Shown here piece by piece: positions 17,423 to 24,668 of a DNA stretch of 64,000 nucleotides. The stretch spans positions 966,066 to 1,030,065 of the forward strand of contig NZ_BAAFZV010000001.1 of assembly GCF_045866565.1 (NCBI RefSeq). Direction: 5' to 3'. The position numbers and the translations under genes are program-made. The notes beneath the pieces are model-generated. The model did no database searches, was not told the DNA's origin, and worked only from the letters and a program-made list of their open reading frames with translations. The stretch comes from Cognatilysobacter claricitrinus. Its GTDB lineage: Bacteria; Pseudomonadota; Gammaproteobacteria; Xanthomonadales; Xanthomonadaceae. Position 1 is the first letter of the stretch; the number at the start of each line of letters is the position of its first letter.

Positions 17423-19686
17423 CACGGCTTCAGGCAACGCCCCAGGAACTCTTCGGTGATCTTCAGCCGATGCAGCAGGTCCTTGCCCTTGAGGCCGTGC
17501 TTTGCGCCCGGATAGGTCATCAGTTCGAACGGCTGGCCGCGCTGCTGCAATGCGCTCATCAGCGACGTCGAGTTGGTGAACAGCACGTTGTCGTCGGCCA
17601 TGCCGTGGATCAGCAGCAGCTTGGGCGCGTTCGGGCCGACCAGGCCGTCGACGTGCTCGAGCACGCGCGCGGCCTTGTAGCCGGCCGGGTTGTTCTTCGG
17701 CAGGTCCATGTACTGCTCGGTGTAGTGCGTGTCGTACAGGCCCCAGTCGGTGACGGGCGCACCGGCGACGCCGCAGGCGTAGTCGCCTTCGCCGCGCGCC
17801 ATCAGCATCAGCGTCATGTAGCCGCCATTGCTCCAGCCGTATACGCCGACGCGCTTGGCGTCGACCCACGGCTGCGACGCGAGCCAGCGCAGCGCGCTGC
17901 GCTGGTCGTCGACTTCCACCGTGCCCTGCTTCCCGTACAACGCGCCGCCGAACGCCGCGCCGCGACGCGGGGTGCCCCGGTTGTCGACCGAGAACACCAC
18001 GTAGCCGTGCTGCGCGAGGTACTGGTTGAGATCCGGCTGCCACGTTTCCCTGACCGTCTGCGAGGCCGGGCCGCCGTAGACGTTGACCACCACCGGATAC
18101 TTCTTCGACGCATCGAACCCGTCGGGCTTAATGACGAAGTAGTGCAGCGGCGTGCGGCCGTCGGCGGCCTTGAGCGTGCCGAACTCCATCGGCCGGTGGG
18201 CGACGCGGTACGGCGCGTAGGGATGCTTGGCGTCGGCGAGGTCGTTGTCGACCAGCGTGGCGACGTCGCTGCCGTCCGCACGATGCAGCACCAGCTGCGG
18301 CGGCGTGGTCGGGTTCGACCAGTTGTCGACGTAGACGCTCGCGTTCGCGGCGAACGTCGCGCTGTGCCAGCCGGCTTCCTTCGACAGCTTCTGGATCGCG
18401 CCGCCCTTGAGCGGCACGCGATAGACCTGCAGTTGCGTCGGCGATTCGCGGCCGGCGCTGAAGTACACCCAGCCGTTGGTCTGGTCGACCGCGAGCACGT
18501 CGTCGACCGGCCACTCGCCCGAGGTCAGCGCACGCGCCTTGCCGGCGGCGTCGACCACGTACAGGTGTTCGAAGCCGGTGCGTTCGCTGCTCCACAGGAA
18601 GCTGCCGTCCTGCAGGAAACGCAGCGCGTCGTGCAGCGGCACCCAGGTCTTCGAATGCTCGGTGGCGAGCGTGCGCTGCCTGTTCGACGCGAGATCGGCC
18701 TCGACCAGCTCCAGCGTCTTCTGGTCGCGCGACTGGCGCTGGAAGGTGAGGTGCTGCGGATCGCGCCAGTTCACGCGGGCGAGGTAGATGTCCGGGTTCT
18801 TGCCGAGGTCGACCCAGCGCACGTCCTTGCTCGCGCCCGACGGATCGATCACGCCGAGCTTGATCGCCACGTTGGTGTCGCCCGCCGCCGGATAGCGCTG
18901 CTCGACGACTTCCGTGCGGTCCGGATACACCTCGTAGCGCTTCTGCACCGGCACGTTGGTTTCGTCGATGCGCGCGAACGCGATGGACGAGTCGTCCGGC
19001 GCCCACCAGTAGCCGGTGTGGCGGTTCATTTCCTCATCGGCGACGAATTCGGCTTCGCCGTTGGCGATCGCGCCGCCGCCGTCGAAGGTGAGCTGGCGCT
19101 GCGTGCCGCTGGCCAGGTCGATCACCCACAGGTTGCGCGCGCGGATGAAGCTCACGTACCCCCCGGCGGGCGAGATCTTGGGGTCGGTCGCGAAACCTTC
19201 CTTGTTGGTCAGCTTGCGCACCGCGTCCTTGCCGGACTTCGACAGGTCGTACAGGTACAGATCGCCGCCGAGCGGGAACAGCAGCGAATGGCCGTCGGGC
19301 GACCACTGGTAGTCGACGATGCCGGAGAGCGCGGCGATGCGCTGGCGTTCGCGCCGCGCCTTCTCTTCGTCACTCAGCACTTCGGTGCCGGGCAGCACGT
19401 CGTCGGCGTCGACCAGCCGCTTCGTCGTGCCGCTGGCGATCTCGTACGCCCAGAGGTCGAGACGGTTGCGGTTGCCGTCCTTGCCGCGCAGGAACGTCAC
19501 GCGCGTGCCGTCGGGCGAGATCTTCGGCTTGACCAGGCTCGGGCCGGACAGAGGCGCATCGCCGGCGAGCGCTTCCAGCGTGAGTTTGGACGGCGGGGCC
19601 GGGGTCTCGGCGGAAGCGGTGGGCAGGCTCAAGGCGACGGTCACGAGGAGGGCGGGAAGGACAGCACGAAGCCGGAGTCGGTTCAT
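17422..19686 (-). CDS. Dipeptidyl peptidase IV (family S9B), exported
   Basis: This 754-residue protein has a signal peptide, an N-terminal beta-propeller region and a C-terminal alpha/beta-hydrolase domain, as in DPP IV. The nucleophile is Ser619 in GWSNGGY, the Asp lies in HGMADDNV (Asp698/699) and the His is His730 in GAKHGL. A double-Glu substrate-binding pair is probable in AEFVADEEMNRHTG. It would remove X-Pro dipeptides from peptides in the periplasm or outside the cell. It heads a two-gene operon with the transglutaminase-like gene. Lysobacter and Xanthomonas relatives are rich in such secreted peptidases. Confidence 0.9.
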   Translation of the reverse strand: MNRLRLRAVLPALLVTVALSLPTASAETPAPPSKLTLEALAGDAPLSGPSLVKPKISPDGTRVTFLRGKDGNRNRLDLWAYEIASGTTKRLVDADDVLPGTEVLSDEEKARRERQRIAALSGIVDYQWSPDGHSLLFPLGGDLYLYDLSKSGKDAVRKLTNKEGFATDPKISPAGGYVSFIRARNLWVIDLASGTQRQLTFDGGGAIANGEAEFVADEEMNRHTGYWWAPDDSSIAFARIDETNVPVQKRYEVYPDRTEVVEQRYPAAGDTNVAIKLGVIDPSGASKDVRWVDLGKNPDIYLARVNWRDPQHLTFQRQSRDQKTLELVEADLASNRQRTLATEHSKTWVPLHDALRFLQDGSFLWSSERTGFEHLYVVDAAGKARALTSGEWPVDDVLAVDQTNGWVYFSAGRESPTQLQVYRVPLKGGAIQKLSKEAGWHSATFAANASVYVDNWSNPTTPPQLVLHRADGSDVATLVDNDLADAKHPYAPYRVAHRPMEFGTLKAADGRTPLHYFVIKPDGFDASKKYPVVVNVYGGPASQTVRETWQPDLNQYLAQHGYVVFSVDNRGTPRRGAAFGGALYGKQGTVEVDDQRSALRWLASQPWVDAKRVGVYGWSNGGYMTLMLMARGEGDYACGVAGAPVTDWGLYDTHYTEQYMDLPKNNPAGYKAARVLEHVDGLVGPNAPKLLLIHGMADDNVLFTNSTSLMSALQQRGQPFELMTYPGAKHGLKGKDLLHRLKITEEFLGRCLKP

Positions 19687-19764
19687 GGCGGGCGCGTTTG
19701 GAGAGTCGGGCGAGTGTAGGACGAGCCACGGCCGCTTCGGCAGGAAACGTTCACGCCGCGCTGA

Positions 19765-19770
19765 TAACGT
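19765..19770 (+). promoter_or_regulatory. Putative -10 element of bphO (leaderless start)
   Basis: The hexamer TAACGT lies exactly 6 bases before the bphO ATG, and no Shine-Dalgarno sequence is present. Transcription would start at or next to the A of the start codon. The hexamer is only a partial match and no good -35 is visible. Confidence 0.35.
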
Positions 19771-19776
19771 TGACCC

Positions 19777-20331
19777 ATGCCCCTATCCGACTCCCTGCGC
19801 TGGCGCCTACGCGACGCCACCGCTGCCGCGCATGCACGCGTCGACGCCCGCGTCGGCGATGCCTTCGACGACATCGCCGGCTACGCCACCTTCCTGCGCG
19901 CCATGCACCGTTTCGTCGCCAGCGCGCGCCGCGTGCTCGGCGATGCCGACGATCTGGTCGCCTGCGAGGCGGCGCTGGTCGACGACCTCGCCGTGCTCGG
20001 CGCGACCCCCGTGACCGGCGAACCCGATGCCGCGACGACCCGCGACGACGCACGCATCGGCTGGCGTTACGTGATCGCGGGCTCGTCGCTGGGCGCGCGC
20101 GTATTGCTGCGCCGCGTCGAGGCGCTGGGCCTGGATGCGACGCACGGTGCGTCGTATCTCGCGTTGCATTCCCGCGGCGACGCGTGGCGCACGCTGCTGT
20201 CCACGCTCGAAGCGCTGCGACTGACGCCCGACGACGAACGCGCCGCCTGCGCGGCCGCGAACGAGGCGTTCGCCTGCGTCGAGCGCTGCCTCGACGACGC
20301 ACGTTATGGAGTCGCTGCATGGCCCGCCTGA
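19777..20331 (+). CDS. bphO: Biliverdin-producing heme oxygenase
   Basis: This 184-residue helical protein is a BphO-type heme oxygenase. The proximal heme ligand is His19 (TAAAHARVD) and the distal helix motif is seen in YVIAGSSLGARVLL. It opens heme to give biliverdin, which is the chromophore of the phytochrome encoded just downstream. The gene's stop overlaps the phytochrome start by 13 bases, so both are made together. No Shine-Dalgarno sequence precedes the ATG. Confidence 0.9.
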   Translation: MPLSDSLRWRLRDATAAAHARVDARVGDAFDDIAGYATFLRAMHRFVASARRVLGDADDLVACEAALVDDLAVLGATPVTGEPDAATTRDDARIGWRYVIAGSSLGARVLLRRVEALGLDATHGASYLALHSRGDAWRTLLSTLEALRLTPDDERAACAAANEAFACVERCLDDARYGVAAWPA

Positions 20332-22046
20332 TCGCGATCGACCCGGACGGGTGTGCCAAGGAGCCGATCCACTTCTCCGGCGCGATCCAGGCGCACGGCT
20401 ACCTGGTCAGTTGCGCGATGCCCGAGTGGACGGTGCGCCATGCGTCCGCGAACATCGATGCGCTGCTCGGCGTGCGCGCCGATGCGCTGATCGGCACCAG
20501 CCTGCGCGACCACGCCAGCGAAGACGTGCTGCAGGCGATCCTCGACACGTTGTCGCTCGTCGGCCCGGCCGTGACCGCGCAGCGCGCGGGCCAGGCCAAC
20601 CTCGGCCCGCTCGGCACCGCGTGCGATCTCGTCGTGCACGTCGCCGACGACCTCGTGCACATCGAGATCGAACCGCGCCACGAGCGCGGCATGTCGCCGC
20701 AGCCGACGTCGCTCGCGCAGTCGATGATCTCGGCGGTGGCGCACGAGCCGCCGCAGAACTTCCACGACTACGTCGCCGCACAGGTGCGTGAACTCACCGG
20801 CTACGACCGGGTGATGGTCTACCGCTTCCTGCACGACGGCACCGGCGAAGTCATCGCCGAAGCGCGCAGCGAGGGCATGGAGCCCTACCTCGGGCTGCGT
20901 TACCCCGCATCCGACATTCCGCCGCAGGCACGCGCGCTGTACCTGCGCAACCGCCTGCGCGTGATTCCCGATGTCGACTACGAACCGGTGCCGATCGTGC
21001 CGGGCAGCGTGAACGGGCGTCCGCTCGACCTGTCGCAGCACGCGCTGCGCAGCGTGTCGCCGGTGCATCTCGAATACCTGCGCAACATGGGCGTGTCGGC
21101 CTCCATGTCGATCTCGATCATCGCCGGTGGCCGCCTGTGGGGCTTGATCGCTTGCCACCACAGCCTGCCGCGGCTGGTGCCGCCGGCGATCCGTGCTGCG
21201 GCCGACCTGTTCGGCCTGTTCGTGTCGATGCGCGTGGCGTCGGCCGACCAGCAGAAGACGCTCGCGCATTTCGAACACGCCCAGCAGGTGCGCGACGCAC
21301 TGGTGCAGCGCCTGGCCAAGGCGCGCGATTTCGACGCCGCGCTGGTCGAGGAACTTCCGCTGCTGCGCACCAGCCTCGGTGCGGACGGCGCCGCGCTGTG
21401 GTCGCGGTCGCGCTGGCACGCGAGCGGGCATGCCCCCGACCCGCGCCGCGTCGCCGCGCTGGTCGACTGGCTGCAACAGCAGGGGGCGGTAAGCCTGGCG
21501 GCGAGCGACGTCGCCGCCGATTGGGCCGCGCCGATCGAGGGCGACACCACCGCTGGCGTGCTCGGCCTGCGCCTGGGCGCGGACGACTGGTTGCTGCTGT
21601 TCCGCGACGAACAGGTCGAGACCGTGCGCTGGGCCGGCGAGCCGACCAAGGCGCTGGTGCCCACCGACGACGGCCTGCGCATCGCGCCGCGGCGGTCGTT
21701 CGCCGTGTGGCGCGAGAGCGTGCGCGGCCGCAGTGCGCCGTGGAGCGACGCCGACCGCCGTGGCGCCGCGCGCCTGCACCAGGTGCTGACCGAGCAGCGT
21801 CGCCGCATCCAGACCCGCACCGACGTGCCGATGCTCGACCTGCAGCGCCAGCAGGTGGCGATGGACGAGCGCCGGCAGCGCCTCGACCAGCTTGCGCAGA
21901 TGCTCGAAGGCCTGACCCACCTCGAAGCCGGCGAAAGCGCCCGACTCGACGCGCGCATCGCCGAGCTCGAACGCGAGCTGCAGCGGCTCGCGGAGGTCAT
22001 GCCGATGCCGATGCCGGCGACCGAAGCGGTGTCGGTGACCCACTGA
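20319..22046 (+). CDS. bphP: Bacteriophytochrome photosensory core without output domain
   Basis: The 575-residue protein contains the PAS-GAF-PHY photosensory module. Cys12 in GCAKEPIHFSGAIQAHG is the expected biliverdin-binding Cys. The GAF domain has PASDIPP (Asp199) and the chromophore-pocket histidines around 250 and 280. The PHY tongue motif PRRSF is at 457-461. After about residue 490 only a charged, coiled-coil-like tail follows; there is no histidine kinase, GGDEF/EAL or clear PAS output domain. The stop codon is followed within 46 bases by uvrD, so no detached output domain lies directly downstream. It probably signals through its helical tail or a partner protein. It is translationally coupled to bphO. 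Confidence 0.85.
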   Translation: MARLIAIDPDGCAKEPIHFSGAIQAHGYLVSCAMPEWTVRHASANIDALLGVRADALIGTSLRDHASEDVLQAILDTLSLVGPAVTAQRAGQANLGPLGTACDLVVHVADDLVHIEIEPRHERGMSPQPTSLAQSMISAVAHEPPQNFHDYVAAQVRELTGYDRVMVYRFLHDGTGEVIAEARSEGMEPYLGLRYPASDIPPQARALYLRNRLRVIPDVDYEPVPIVPGSVNGRPLDLSQHALRSVSPVHLEYLRNMGVSASMSISIIAGGRLWGLIACHHSLPRLVPPAIRAAADLFGLFVSMRVASADQQKTLAHFEHAQQVRDALVQRLAKARDFDAALVEELPLLRTSLGADGAALWSRSRWHASGHAPDPRRVAALVDWLQQQGAVSLAASDVAADWAAPIEGDTTAGVLGLRLGADDWLLLFRDEQVETVRWAGEPTKALVPTDDGLRIAPRRSFAVWRESVRGRSAPWSDADRRGAARLHQVLTEQRRRIQTRTDVPMLDLQRQQVAMDERRQRLDQLAQMLEGLTHLEAGESARLDARIAELERELQRLAEVMPMPMPATEAVSVTH

Positions 22047-22080
22047 CCCCGCGTGCGCAGGCCGTGCGACGCGCGGCCCG

Positions 22081-22086
22081 TAAACT
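22081..22086 (+). promoter_or_regulatory. Putative -10 element of uvrD (leaderless start)
   Basis: TAAACT is followed by GTCGGC and then the uvrD ATG, a 6-base gap with no Shine-Dalgarno sequence. This predicts a leaderless or near-leaderless mRNA. No convincing -35 is seen. Confidence 0.45.
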
Positions 22087-22092
22087 GTCGGC

Positions 22093-24270
22093 ATGGATGT
22101 CTCCCACCTTCTCGACGCGCTGAATCCGGCGCAGCGCGAGGCCGTCTGCGCGCCACTCGGCCACTACCTCGTCCTCGCCGGCGCCGGCTCCGGCAAGACG
22201 CGCGTGCTCACCCACCGCATCGCCTGGCTCAACGAGATCGAGCGCGTGCCGGTGCACGGCATCCTTGCCGTCACCTTCACCAACAAGGCCGCGGCGGAAA
22301 TGCGCCATCGCGTCGACATGCAGCTCGCGGGCGGCGTGCGCGGCATGTGGCTGGGCACGTTCCACGGTCTCGCGCATCGGCTGCTGCGCCTGCACTTCCA
22401 GCAGGCGAACCTGCCTGAAGGCTTCCAGGTCCTGGATTCGGACGACCAGCTGCGCCTAGTCAAGCGCGTCATGCAGGGCATGGAGCTCGACGAGACGCGC
22501 TACCCGCCGCGCCAGGCCGCGTGGTGGATCAACGCGCGCAAGGACGAGGGCCGCCGCGCGCAGAACATCCAGGGCGGCGAGGACGAATGGACTGACACCA
22601 TGCGTCGCATCTACGCGGGCTACCAGGAGCGCTGCGACCGCGCCGGCCTGGTCGACTTCGCGGAGTTGCTGCTGCGCGCGCACGAGCTGCTGCGCGACGC
22701 GCCGCAACTGCTGTCGCACTACCGCAGCCGCTTCGGCCAGATCCTCGTCGACGAATTCCAGGACACCAACGATATCCAGTACGCGTTCGTGCGCGTGCTG
22801 GCCGGCGACACCGGGCAGGTGTTCGTGGTCGGCGACGACGACCAGGCGATCTACGGCTGGCGCGGCGCGAAGGTCGAGAACGTGCAGAAGTTCCTGCGCG
22901 ACTTCGACGGCGCCAAGACGATCCGGCTCGAACAGAACTACCGCTCGACCTCGACCATCCTCGACGCCGCCAACGCGGTCATCGCGCACAACCCCGATCG
23001 CCTCGGCAAGAAGCTGTGGACCGACGTTGCGGGCGGCGATCCCATCGATCTTTACGCGGCCTACAACGAGATCGACGAAGCGCGCTTCGTCGTGGAACGC
23101 GCCAAGCAGTGGGTGCAGTCGGGCGGTAGTTATCGCGACGTCGCCGTGCTCTATCGCAGCAATGCCCAGTCACGCGCGTTCGAAGAAGTACTGATCGGCG
23201 AACAGGTGCCGTACCGCGTCTACGGCGGCCTGCGCTTCTTCGAGCGCGCCGAAATCAAGGACGCGCTGGCCTACCTGCGCCTGATCGCCAATCGCGCCGA
23301 CGACGCCGCCTTCGAACGCGCGGTCAACACCCCTACGCGGGGCATCGGCGAACGCACGCTGGATGAGGTGCGTCGCCTCGCGCGCGCCGAAGGCTTCCCG
23401 CTGGCGGTCGCGGCGGTGAAGCTCGCGTCCGGCACCGCGCTGGCCGCCCGCGCGCGCAACGCGCTCGCCACCTTCCTCAAGCTCATCGACGACCTGCAGG
23501 TCGAGTGCGCCGAGCGCACGCTGCCCGAGAAGATCGACCACGTGCTGCTACGCTCCGGGCTGCGCGAGTTCTACGCGCGCGAGCAGAAGGGCCAGCTCGA
23601 CTCGCGCGTCGACAACCTCGACGAACTCGTGTCGGTGGCGTCGCGCTTCAACTATCGCGAAGACGACGACGAAGAACCCGACCTGCCGGAACTGGTCGCG
23701 TTCCTGTCGTATGCGTCGCTGGAAGCCGGCGAAGGGCAGGCGCGTGCCGACCAGGACGGCGTGCAGCTGATGACGTTGCACAGCGCGAAAGGCCTGGAGT
23801 TTCCGCTGGTATTCCTGGTCGGGCTCGAGGAAGGCCTGTTCCCGAACAATCGCTCGGCCGAAGAAGCCGGGCGCATGGAAGAAGAGCGGCGCCTTGCGTA
23901 TGTCGGCATCACGCGCGCGCGCGAAAAGCTCGTGCTCAGCTACGCCGAGGCGCGCCGCATCCACGGTATGGACATGTACGGCATGCCGTCACGCTTCCTG
24001 CGCGAGATCCCGTCGTCGCTGGTCAGCGAAGTGCGGCCCAAGGTGCAGGTCTCGCGGCCGGTGTACGGCGCCGGCAGTCGCCGCACCGACAACAGCCTCG
24101 TGGAGACACCGGCGATCCCGCTCGGTGCAACGGTGCGGCACCCGACATTCGGCACCGGCACCGTCATCGACGTCGAGGGCAGCGGAGCGAACGCGCGCGT
24201 GCAGATCAATTTCGACGACGTCGGCAGCAAGTGGCTGGTGGCGGCGTTCGCCAACCTGCAGAAGATCTAG
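22093..24270 (+). CDS. uvrD: DNA helicase II UvrD
   Basis: This 725-residue superfamily 1 helicase has Walker A AGAGSGKT at about residues 29-36, the Walker B/motif II DEFQDTN, QAIYGWRGA (motif III) and QNYRST (motif IV). Motif V is LMTLHSAKGLEFPLV and motif VI is YVGITRARE. The C-terminal tail (TVRHPTFGTGTVIDVEG) is the UvrD-type C-terminal domain, which separates it from Rep. It unwinds DNA 3' to 5' in nucleotide excision repair and mismatch repair. It lies directly after the phytochrome gene and convergent to the DUF2782 gene, with polA beyond. Confidence 0.95.
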   Translation: MDVSHLLDALNPAQREAVCAPLGHYLVLAGAGSGKTRVLTHRIAWLNEIERVPVHGILAVTFTNKAAAEMRHRVDMQLAGGVRGMWLGTFHGLAHRLLRLHFQQANLPEGFQVLDSDDQLRLVKRVMQGMELDETRYPPRQAAWWINARKDEGRRAQNIQGGEDEWTDTMRRIYAGYQERCDRAGLVDFAELLLRAHELLRDAPQLLSHYRSRFGQILVDEFQDTNDIQYAFVRVLAGDTGQVFVVGDDDQAIYGWRGAKVENVQKFLRDFDGAKTIRLEQNYRSTSTILDAANAVIAHNPDRLGKKLWTDVAGGDPIDLYAAYNEIDEARFVVERAKQWVQSGGSYRDVAVLYRSNAQSRAFEEVLIGEQVPYRVYGGLRFFERAEIKDALAYLRLIANRADDAAFERAVNTPTRGIGERTLDEVRRLARAEGFPLAVAAVKLASGTALAARARNALATFLKLIDDLQVECAERTLPEKIDHVLLRSGLREFYAREQKGQLDSRVDNLDELVSVASRFNYREDDDEEPDLPELVAFLSYASLEAGEGQARADQDGVQLMTLHSAKGLEFPLVFLVGLEEGLFPNNRSAEEAGRMEEERRLAYVGITRAREKLVLSYAEARRIHGMDMYGMPSRFLREIPSSLVSEVRPKVQVSRPVYGAGSRRTDNSLVETPAIPLGATVRHPTFGTGTVIDVEGSGANARVQINFDDVGSKWLVAAFANLQKI

Positions 24271-24277
24271 CGCCGCG

Positions 24278-24577
24278 TCACCACTTGAAGATCGTGTACT
24301 GCACCGGGTTGAGCGGGCCGTCGCCGCGGCGGTGGTCGAGCCGGCCGTCGTTGTCGTCGTCGGTCAGGTAATAGGTCACGCCGCCCTTGGGCACGATCTT
24401 CACCACGCGCAGCAGGCCGGCGACGCGGTATTCCGACACGGTGTCGCCGTTGTCCATCGTGCGCGTGGTGACATCGGCGTCGTGCAGCGCGAGCGTCGGG
24501 TCGTCGGCGGGCGCCGACATCGATGCGCAGCCGGCGAGCAGGGAAACGCCGAGAACGAGCGGGACGAGACGGCGCAT
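24278..24577 (-). CDS. DUF2782 lipoprotein
   Basis: This is a 99-residue lipoprotein with a clear lipobox (LLAGC, Cys16) and a GGAGG ribosome binding site 6 bases before the ATG. The core (DNGDTVSEYRVAGLLRVVKI, then PKGGVTYYLTDDDNDG) matches DUF2782, a small family commonly encoded next to polA in gammaproteobacteria. Function is unknown. It is convergent with uvrD, 7 bases apart, and divergent from polA. Confidence 0.8.
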   Translation of the reverse strand: MRRLVPLVLGVSLLAGCASMSAPADDPTLALHDADVTTRTMDNGDTVSEYRVAGLLRVVKIVPKGGVTYYLTDDDNDGRLDHRRGDGPLNPVQYTIFKW

Positions 24578-24656
24578 GGCGGACCTCCGGACGGGCGTCC
24601 AGCATACGGCCGCCTGCCCGTGAACGCGCGGCTCAGGAGGCGCGACGGGCGCGGCC

Positions 24657-24662
24657 TACAAT
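24657..24662 (+). promoter_or_regulatory. Putative -10 element of polA (leaderless start)
   Basis: TACAAT, a 5-of-6 match to TATAAT, is followed by CGCCGC and the polA ATG. The 6-base gap and lack of a Shine-Dalgarno sequence predict that the mRNA starts at the ATG. Confidence 0.5.
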
Positions 24663-24668
24663 CGCCGC

